A stretch of 64,000 bases of DNA from an uncultured Eubacteriales bacterium (lineage in GTDB: Bacteria > Bacillota > Clostridia > Christensenellales > CAG-138). The translations under genes were made by a program, and so were the position numbers. The stretch is from contig CADCJW010000008.1 of NCBI GenBank assembly GCA_902801845.1, forward strand, positions 57,047-121,046. Reading direction: 5' to 3'. Of the stretch, positions 59,288 to 64,000 are shown piece by piece (the first letter of the stretch is position 1; the number at the start of each line of letters is the position of its first letter). Under the pieces are notes generated by a model. It made no database searches. It was given only the letters and a program-made list of their open reading frames with translations, and was not told the origin of the DNA.

Positions 59288-60330
59288 ATGCCCGCCACCG
59301 CTTTTTCCAATATGCGGGCGAAGGCTTCAAGGCCCGCCCGGTCCGCTTCGGTGAACCGGTGCAGCAGGGGGGAGTCGATGTCCAGCACGCCAAAGATCTG
59401 CCCATCCCGGCGCAGGGGGATCACGATCTCCGACCGGGAGGCGGAATCGCAGGCGATATGGCCCGGGAAGGCGTGGACGTCCGGCACCAGCTGTGTTTCG
59501 TTCAGCCGCGCCGCCGCCCCGCAGACGCCTTTGGCGAGGGGGATCTCGATGCAGGCGGGCTTGCCCATAAAGGGCCCAAGGACCAGCTTTTCCCCCTCCA
59601 TGAGATAGACACCGGCCCAGTTGATGCCCCCTAAGGTTTCCCAGAGCAGGGCCGCGGCATTGGACAGGTTCGCCAGGGGGTGGGGGACACCCTCCACCAG
59701 GGAGGCAAGCTGGGCGTTCAGGGTGTCGTAGTCCACCGGCTCCGGCTGCAGCAGGCCCAGTTTTTCCATGGCTCGGGCGATGATGTGGGCGTGGTCGAAG
59801 GCAAGACCTCCCGTATCCCGGATGGCAAAGCCGTATCCACCGTCCCGGATCAGCTGGGCTTCGAACCGCTCCGGCCCATCGAAGCTGATGGTGAGCACCC
59901 CGTCCGCCCAGCGGCTGTCCACGGTGAACCAGACCGTCTCCCGAGCGTCGTCCCCGGCTTGAGGTTCCGGGCCTTCTTCGGGCAGCACCGCGGCAAATCC
60001 CTCCGACATGGTCCAGGCCCGCTTGTCCCGCCCCGGCGTGGAAAAGAAGCCCACGGGGATGAGAGAGAGGCCCGTCAAATGCGTTTCCTCCCCAAGCTCC
60101 CGGACCGCGGCCTCATCCACGGTCTCCCCGGGCTCACAAAATCCTCCTGGCAGGGCCCATTTGCCCAGGAAGGGGTGGCCGCCCCGGCGGATGAGCAGCA
60201 GCTTCCAGCCGGCCTCGTCCTCCCGGAACACGGCCATGTCCGCCGTCACCGAGGGCTTGGGCCAGTCCCCGGGCCGGTAGGCGGCCAGGTATTCCTCTTC
60301 AGTCAATCCGTCCTTATCCAAAAGCTCCAT
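59284..60330 (-). CDS. Fusion of a Nudix hydrolase and a free methionine-(R)-sulfoxide reductase
   Basis: 348 aa. Residues 25-190 form a Nudix hydrolase with the full box GGFCEPGETVDEAAVRELG...EE (62-84). Residues about 200-345 form a GAF-type fRMsr domain with Cys at 260, 270 and 294. The spacing of 10 and 24 residues equals that of the catalytic Cys in E. coli YebR/fRMsr (84, 94, 118). The first part should clean an oxidised or misformed nucleotide or similar pyrophosphate and the second reduces free methionine-(R)-sulfoxide. It starts right after the ferredoxin gene stop. Confidence 0.9.
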   Translation of the reverse strand: MELLDKDGLTEEEYLAAYRPGDWPKPSVTADMAVFREDEAGWKLLLIRRGGHPFLGKWALPGGFCEPGETVDEAAVRELGEETHLTGLSLIPVGFFSTPGRDKRAWTMSEGFAAVLPEEGPEPQAGDDARETVWFTVDSRWADGVLTISFDGPERFEAQLIRDGGYGFAIRDTGGLAFDHAHIIARAMEKLGLLQPEPVDYDTLNAQLASLVEGVPHPLANLSNAAALLWETLGGINWAGVYLMEGEKLVLGPFMGKPACIEIPLAKGVCGAAARLNETQLVPDVHAFPGHIACDSASRSEIVIPLRRDGQIFGVLDIDSPLLHRFTEADRAGLEAFARILEKAVAGI

Positions 60331-60585
60331 TTACGCCTCCTGCTTGTTCAGCCGGGGCAGCACCTCGGTCTGAAAGAAACGCTCCGTGGTCTCGGGGGAC
60401 AGGGAGAAGTATTCTCCGTCCACCGTCACGCTGACCCCTGTGCGGCACTTGCCCATGCAGAAGGTGCCGGCAAGGTCGATCTCATCCTTCAATCCGTTTT
60501 CCGCGATCAGCTTTTGAAGCTGTTCCGCCACGGGTCGGGTCCCCTTCAGATGGCAGGAGTCCCCCAGGCAAATGGTGATCTGCAT
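60331..60585 (-). CDS. Thioredoxin-like [2Fe-2S] ferredoxin
   Basis: 84 aa. Cysteines C6, C11, C43 and C47 (CX4C and CX3C) are the ligands of the NuoE/HydC-type [2Fe-2S] cluster. ITICLGDSCHLKGT and GTFCMGKCRTGVSV are signatures. Stand-alone small versions carry electrons to hydrogenases or other partners; the partner here is not evident, although the downstream Nudix-fRMsr fusion is a candidate for functional linkage. Ribosome site AAGGAG. Confidence 0.9.
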   Translation of the reverse strand: MQITICLGDSCHLKGTRPVAEQLQKLIAENGLKDEIDLAGTFCMGKCRTGVSVTVDGEYFSLSPETTERFFQTEVLPRLNKQEA

Positions 60586-60595
60586 GTTTTTCTCC

Positions 60596-61348
60596 TTAGG
60601 GCATGTATTGGTTCAGTTTGTTCAGATAGAACCCTCGCTCACTGGGTCGGCACAGGACCAGCAGGGCCACCGTGGCCAGCGCCATCCAGGCCACCACGTC
60701 CGCCCGCCGGGCTCCGGACTTGCTGAGATACAGGGCCAGATACCGTTCCGCCATGCCCTCGTTGAACTGGCGGAGGAGCTGCAGATAGGTCCGGGCTACG
60801 TCCTCGTGCTCGTTCCCTTCGGTCACGTGGGTCCAGTCCAGCACGCTGTAGCCCCCCTGGGGGAGGAGCACCAGATTGGAGGGGATGAAATCCCCGTGAA
60901 GGGTGGCGCTCCCATCAGGGAGGGTGAACAGGTTTTCCAAGAGGAGCTCCCGCTGTTCCTCAGGGATGGGGGCCCGGGCGATGCGCTGGGCCAGTTTGTG
61001 CTTCTGCCGGTTCAGCTGCTTGGCCTTCAGGGCGAAGATGTCCCGCTGCACGTCGGTGAAGAGGTCCAAAAAGCGCTCCCGCTCCGCCGGACGCTCCCGC
61101 ATGAGCCGCTGGAGGGTGGTCCCCTCGGCGTACTCCCGCCGGATGGCCCACTTTCCGTCCAGCTTTAAGATCTCCATGATCTTGGGCACGGGGAAGCCGG
61201 TCTCCTCGATCCGGGCCTGGTTCAGCGCTTCGTTGAAGATGTCCGCCGTGGAGTAGGAAGGGTCAAAGACCTTCAGTACCGTGTTCCCGTCCCGATACAC
61301 GATCTTGTCCGTCCGTATGGCGATGATCCGATCCGCGTCGATGCTCAT
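60596..61348 (-). CDS. APH-type phosphotransferase
   Basis: 250 aa kinase-like fold. The N-lobe has YRDGNTVLKVFDP with the ATP-binding Lys, the catalytic loop is TLHGDFIPSNLVLL (about 150-163) and the metal-binding Asp is in SVLDWTHV (about 171). The family phosphorylates small molecules (choline, aminoglycosides, homoserine); nothing here indicates resistance. It starts 1 bp after the lysR stop. Confidence 0.88.
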   Translation of the reverse strand: MSIDADRIIAIRTDKIVYRDGNTVLKVFDPSYSTADIFNEALNQARIEETGFPVPKIMEILKLDGKWAIRREYAEGTTLQRLMRERPAERERFLDLFTDVQRDIFALKAKQLNRQKHKLAQRIARAPIPEEQRELLLENLFTLPDGSATLHGDFIPSNLVLLPQGGYSVLDWTHVTEGNEHEDVARTYLQLLRQFNEGMAERYLALYLSKSGARRADVVAWMALATVALLVLCRPSERGFYLNKLNQYMP

Positions 61349-61349
61349 A

Positions 61350-62282
61350 CTACTCCTTTGACCCCAGCTCTCGCTTCACGGTCACCAGCTCGTCGATGAA
61401 GGCCTTGTCCAGGGACGTGAGGGCATAGCTCTTTTTGAAGATGAGCATGTCCCGATACTTTCGGTCGTTCTCCGGGCAGGCCCGCTGCACCAGATTGAAC
61501 TGGTCCAACATCCGCTGGGGTACAGGGGAGGCCCACATAAAGGTGTTGGGGTTCAGGGACAAAAGGTCCATCTGGCTCCCCCGTTCGAACACGTAGATAT
61601 GTTTGTTCACCCGGTCGTCCAGCTTGTTCTTCTGCCCCATGCTCAGCGGCAGCGTGGGGGCGAATGGGTCTGCATGGGCGATCTCGGTGAACGGGGGAAG
61701 ATCGTCCAGCGCCACCGTGGTCTTGGCGGCCAGGGGGCTTTTGACGGAGGTGAGCAGCACGTAGCTGAACTCGTACAGCAGCTCGCAGGCGAGCCCCTTC
61801 TCCTTCAGCAGCCCCTTGAAGCTGGCGTCGTGGGCGGAGGGGTAGCGGAGGATGCCCAGCCGGTAGTCCGCGTCCGCCACGTTGGAGATGACCCGGGAGG
61901 GGCTGGTCTCGTTGTAGAAGATCTCCTGGCTGGCCGGGGATTCCAAATGCTGCACGAAGGAGGTGAAGGCGCAGGCGATGTAGCAGGCGTGGGGCCCGCA
62001 GACGGAAAACTTTCGGGGCTCTCCGCCACCGTGCTGATACATATGCTCGATCTCGTCCACCTGGGAAAGGATCATCCGGGCATAGCTCAAAAATTCCTCC
62101 CCCTGGGGGGTGGGAAAGATGCCCTTGCTAGTGCGGCGAAAGATGGGGATGCCCAGGGCGCTTTCCAGCTCCTTCACCGCCCGGCTCAGATTCGGCTGGG
62201 CCGTGTAGAGCCGTTCGGCGGCCTTGGTCATGGAATTCGTCTCGGCGATCTCCACCGCGTATTTGAGATGCAGCAGGTTCAT
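61350..62282 (-). CDS. LysR family transcriptional regulator
   Basis: 310 aa. The N-terminal winged HTH is LKYAVEIAETNSMTKAAERLYTAQPNLSRAVKELE (5-39). An effector-binding periplasmic-type domain follows (about 90-300). It is the promoter-proximal gene of the redox/kinase operon, unusual for LysR, which is more often divergent. An inverted repeat lies between its -10 and start, so autoregulation is likely. Start codon GTG/ATG: ATG at 62282 with weak ribosome site GGGGAC. Confidence 0.9.
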   Translation of the reverse strand: MNLLHLKYAVEIAETNSMTKAAERLYTAQPNLSRAVKELESALGIPIFRRTSKGIFPTPQGEEFLSYARMILSQVDEIEHMYQHGGGEPRKFSVCGPHACYIACAFTSFVQHLESPASQEIFYNETSPSRVISNVADADYRLGILRYPSAHDASFKGLLKEKGLACELLYEFSYVLLTSVKSPLAAKTTVALDDLPPFTEIAHADPFAPTLPLSMGQKNKLDDRVNKHIYVFERGSQMDLLSLNPNTFMWASPVPQRMLDQFNLVQRACPENDRKYRDMLIFKKSYALTSLDKAFIDELVTVKRELGSKE

Positions 62283-62300
62283 GGTGGTCCCCGTCCCTTT

Positions 62301-62325
62301 ATATCATAGTTGATATGGCATTGTA
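62301..62325 (-). promoter_or_regulatory. lysR -10 box and inverted repeat
   Basis: On the minus strand TACAAT (62325-62320) followed by ATATCA-ACTA-TGATAT (62316-62301). The palindrome contains a T-N11-A LysR box just downstream of the transcription start. Confidence 0.5.
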
Positions 62326-62357
62326 CCACGGGGCCGTTCGAAAAACAATGCTGTTAG

Positions 62358-62392
62358 ATAAAAAAAGAACTGCCGCAGGGTACCGCGGCAGT
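62358..62392 (-). terminator. Terminator of glsB
   Basis: On the minus strand ACTGCCGC (62392-62385) pairs with GCGGCAGT (62376-62369), then TCTTTTTTTATC. Confidence 0.88.
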
Positions 62393-62416
62393 CCGTTGAG
62401 GGGGAAATGGAGTTGG

Positions 62417-62653
62417 TTACTTGTGGAGCTTGCGCATGAGCCAGATGAGGAGGCAGGAACCGCCCACACCGATCAGGATGCTGGAGATCCAGCTGGTGGG
62501 TTCCACGCCGATGAGGCTGCCCAACCATCCGCCCAGGGCGCCGCCCACCAGGCCCAGGATGATGTTGCGAATGAGGCCGCCCCTGCTGTTCATGATCTTT
62601 CCAGCCAGCCAGCCTACCAGGGCGCCGATCAACAGAGAAACCAGAACATGCAT
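62417..62653 (-). CDS. GlsB/YeaQ/YmgE family small membrane protein
   Basis: 78 aa with three membrane helices rich in Gly: LLIGALVGWLAGKIM, NIILGLVGGALGGWLGSLIG, ISSILIGVGGSCLLIWLMR. This is the transglycosylase-associated/YeaQ family of stress-induced envelope proteins. Start 62653 follows a perfect AAGGAGG; upstream residues in frame are not conserved. Monocistronic, with a strong promoter and terminator. Confidence 0.92.
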   Translation of the reverse strand: MHVLVSLLIGALVGWLAGKIMNSRGGLIRNIILGLVGGALGGWLGSLIGVEPTSWISSILIGVGGSCLLIWLMRKLHK

Positions 62654-62684
62654 TGCTTTGTACCTCCTTGTTTTTGTTGGGGGC

Positions 62685-62713
62685 ATTGTACTCCCCCCGG
62701 GCCCCCTTGTCAA
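62685..62713 (-). promoter_or_regulatory. Promoter of glsB
   Basis: On the minus strand TTGACA (62713-62708), a 17-bp spacer and TACAAT (62690-62685). Confidence 0.87.
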
Positions 62714-62777
62714 TCGGTGCGCAAAAATGTCACATCCCCGCCCCAATGTGGAAATAATTGGGTCGGCTGTGCACCGG

Positions 62778-62806
62778 TTGACAAGGGCATGCTCGACAGA
62801 TTACAC
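62778..62806 (+). promoter_or_regulatory. Possible promoter of the alpha/beta hydrolase gene
   Basis: TTGACA (62778-62783) and 17 bp later TTACAC (62801-62806), a poor -10. Confidence 0.4.
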
Positions 62807-62836
62807 TTATCCTATCACAGAAAGGACGGCAAAAAC

Positions 62837-63640
62837 ATGCTTTGGAACGCGAAAAACGGTCGGGTGACCCTGCGGGAAGGGGTCATGCACTATGTGTCCT
62901 TCGGCAGCGGAGAAAAGAAGCTCATCATCCTGCCGGGGTTGTCCGACGGCCTCGCCACGGTGGAGGGGAAGGCCCTGGTGCTGGCCGGGCCCTATGGGCC
63001 GTTCCTCCGGGATTTCACCGTCTATATGTTTAGCCGGAAGGAACCGTTGAACGATGGCTGCTCCATCCGGGACATGGCCAAGGACCAGGCGGAAGCATTG
63101 GCCGCATTGGGCCTAAAGCGGGTCAGCGTCCTGGGGGTGTCGGAGGGCGGCATGATCGCCCAATGTCTGGCCATCGATTGTCCCGAACTGGTGGAGAAGC
63201 TGGTGCTGGCCGTCACCGCGCCCCGGGCGAACGATACCGTGAGAAGCTGCGTCCCCGGCTGGATCGACATGGCTCGGCGGGGCGACCACAAGGCCCTGAT
63301 GATCGACACGGCGGAGAAGAGCTATTCTCCGGAACGGCTGAAAAAGTATCGGAAGCTCTACCCGCTGCTGGGCCGCGTGGGCAAGCCCAAGTCCTACGAT
63401 CGGTTCCTGGCCAACGCAAACGCCATCCTCGCCTTCGACGCTGCCGGAGAGCTATCCCGCATCGCCTGTCCCACCCTGATCCTGGGCGGGGAAGAGGATC
63501 GGATCGTGGGTCCGGAGGCGGCCCGGGAGCTGGCGGCGGCCATTCCCAACAGTCAGCTGCACGTCTATCCGGGCCTTGGCCACGCCGTCTACGAGGAGGC
63601 CAAGGACTTCAACCGGCGGGTGTTCGATTTTATACGATAA
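62837..63640 (+). CDS. Alpha/beta hydrolase
   Basis: 267 aa. The nucleophile elbow is GVSEGGMIAQ (Ser near residue 102), preceded by the oxyanion strand LIILPGLSDG. The acid Asp is in GGEEDRIVGPE and the catalytic His in PGLGHAVYEE. Substrate unknown; general esterase/lactonase fold. Start 62837 follows AGAAAGGA; the long upstream frame is not coding. Confidence 0.9.
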   Translation: MLWNAKNGRVTLREGVMHYVSFGSGEKKLIILPGLSDGLATVEGKALVLAGPYGPFLRDFTVYMFSRKEPLNDGCSIRDMAKDQAEALAALGLKRVSVLGVSEGGMIAQCLAIDCPELVEKLVLAVTAPRANDTVRSCVPGWIDMARRGDHKALMIDTAEKSYSPERLKKYRKLYPLLGRVGKPKSYDRFLANANAILAFDAAGELSRIACPTLILGGEEDRIVGPEAARELAAAIPNSQLHVYPGLGHAVYEEAKDFNRRVFDFIR

Positions 63641-63646
63641 AAAAGC

Positions 63647-63673
63647 AGAGGAACGGGTTTTCCCGTTCCTCTT
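63647..63673. terminator. Bidirectional terminator between the hydrolase and cotJC
   Basis: AGAGGAACGGG (63647-63657), loop TTTT, CCCGTTCCTCT (63662-63672), T-rich on both strands. Confidence 0.9.
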
Positions 63674-63690
63674 TCTTTTGGTCGATCCGG

Positions 63691-64000
63691 TTACGGCCTC
63701 CGGCGTCGGGCGTTGCGGCAGGAGCAGGAGCTGCGGCCGTTGTAGATGCCCTGGATGATCTCCAGGCACTCGCCGAACCGCTGGAAGTGGACCACCTCCC
63801 GTTCTCGGAGGAAGTAGAGGGGTTCCAGGATCTGCTCGTTGCCCGTCATGTTCATCAGGTGCTCATAGGTGGCCCGGGCCTTCTGCTCCGCGCCCATGTC
63901 CTCGGTGATGTCCGCGATGGGGTCGCCGGTACACTGGATGTAGGCGGTGGTGAAGGGCACGCCGTTGGGGTCCACGGGGAACACGCCGTGGTCGTGCATG
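63691..64000 (-). CDS. cotJC: Manganese catalase family protein, CotJC-like; 5' part lies beyond the window
   Basis: At least 103 residues visible. GVPFTTAYIQCTGDPIADITEDMGAEQKARATYEHLMN and FLREREVVHFQRFGECLEII match the C-terminal half of CotJC, including the Glu/His metal-ligand helices. CotJC is a spore-coat catalase made in the mother cell. The frame remains open to the window end, so the ATG at 63999 is internal. It ends with a Cys/Arg-rich tail (RSSCSCRNARRRRP), unlike typical CotJC. Confidence 0.93.
   Translation of the reverse strand, partial: MHDHGVFPVDPNGVPFTTAYIQCTGDPIADITEDMGAEQKARATYEHLMNMTGNEQILEPLYFLREREVVHFQRFGECLEIIQGIYNGRSSCSCRNARRRRP

Overview
The window is a chromosomal segment of a GC-rich, spore-forming member of the Clostridia. 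Its nearest relatives are probably in the Oscillospiraceae/Ruminococcaceae, but that placement is inferred from gene content only. Markers are an intact sigK, yabP-yabQ-divIC, a CotJC-type manganese catalase, RNase J with YlbF, a CD1247-type protein, a clostripain-family protease and a thlA-crt-hbd butyrate-type gene set. No phage, transposase, CRISPR array, rRNA or tRNA was recognised. The accessory interest lies in regulation and repeats.

Layout. 1-6.4 kb: topA (5' end cut), trmFO, rnj, ylbF, mltG. 6.4-10.7 kb: a frameshifted XRE regulator, sigK, an M24 aminopeptidase, efp and a zinc-ribbon protein. 10.8-12.6 kb (minus): yabP-yabQ-divIC-ppx. 12.7-16.6 kb: rho, rpmE, ansA and a lipoprotein gene. 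16.8-19.9 kb (minus): a GH2 glycosidase and a PrsW-like protease. 20.1-22.4 kb: rpmG-secE-nusG-rplK-rplA. 22.5-26.3 kb: nitroreductase, yegP, ribU under an FMN riboswitch, and a secreted protein. 26.3-28.4 kb (minus): cysK-epsC behind a cysteine leader-peptide attenuator. 28.4-38.3 kb (minus): two OmpR/VanS-type two-component systems, an anchored accessory protein and three paralogous lipoproteins. 38.3-44.9 kb: a YtvI-like permease, a GH13 amylase, small zinc/redox proteins, marR-gltS and an XRE regulator. 45.1-48.8 kb (minus): thlA-crt-hbd-LUD and rpsU. 48.9-53.7 kb: tdk, a membrane protein, a clostripain-like protease and a DUF1836 protein. 53.8-58.7 kb: degV, a membrane protein, a Gly/Leu-repeat DUF937-like protein and an ABC exporter. 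58.7-62.3 kb (minus): a tightly packed LysR-kinase-ferredoxin-Nudix/fRMsr-P-loop operon. The end holds glsB, an alpha/beta hydrolase and the 3' part of cotJC.

Regulatory highlights. (1) A 23-codon leader with five Cys codons within seven residues is followed by a strong terminator ahead of cysK-epsC. (2) The promoters of one response regulator and of the lipoprotein cluster both carry TTACA-N6-TTACA exactly 32 nt upstream of a TATCCT -10 box, which points to one regulon. (3) An eight-member family of intergenic palindromic elements varies in arm sequence while keeping its pairing. (4) A cluster of mini-hairpins separated by AAATCAT/ATGATTT lies between two lipoprotein genes. (5) ansA and the amylase gene have the -10 box 6 nt from ATG and no Shine-Dalgarno, so they look leaderless.

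Gene functions were assigned by reading translated sequence and recognising family motifs. No database search was run.
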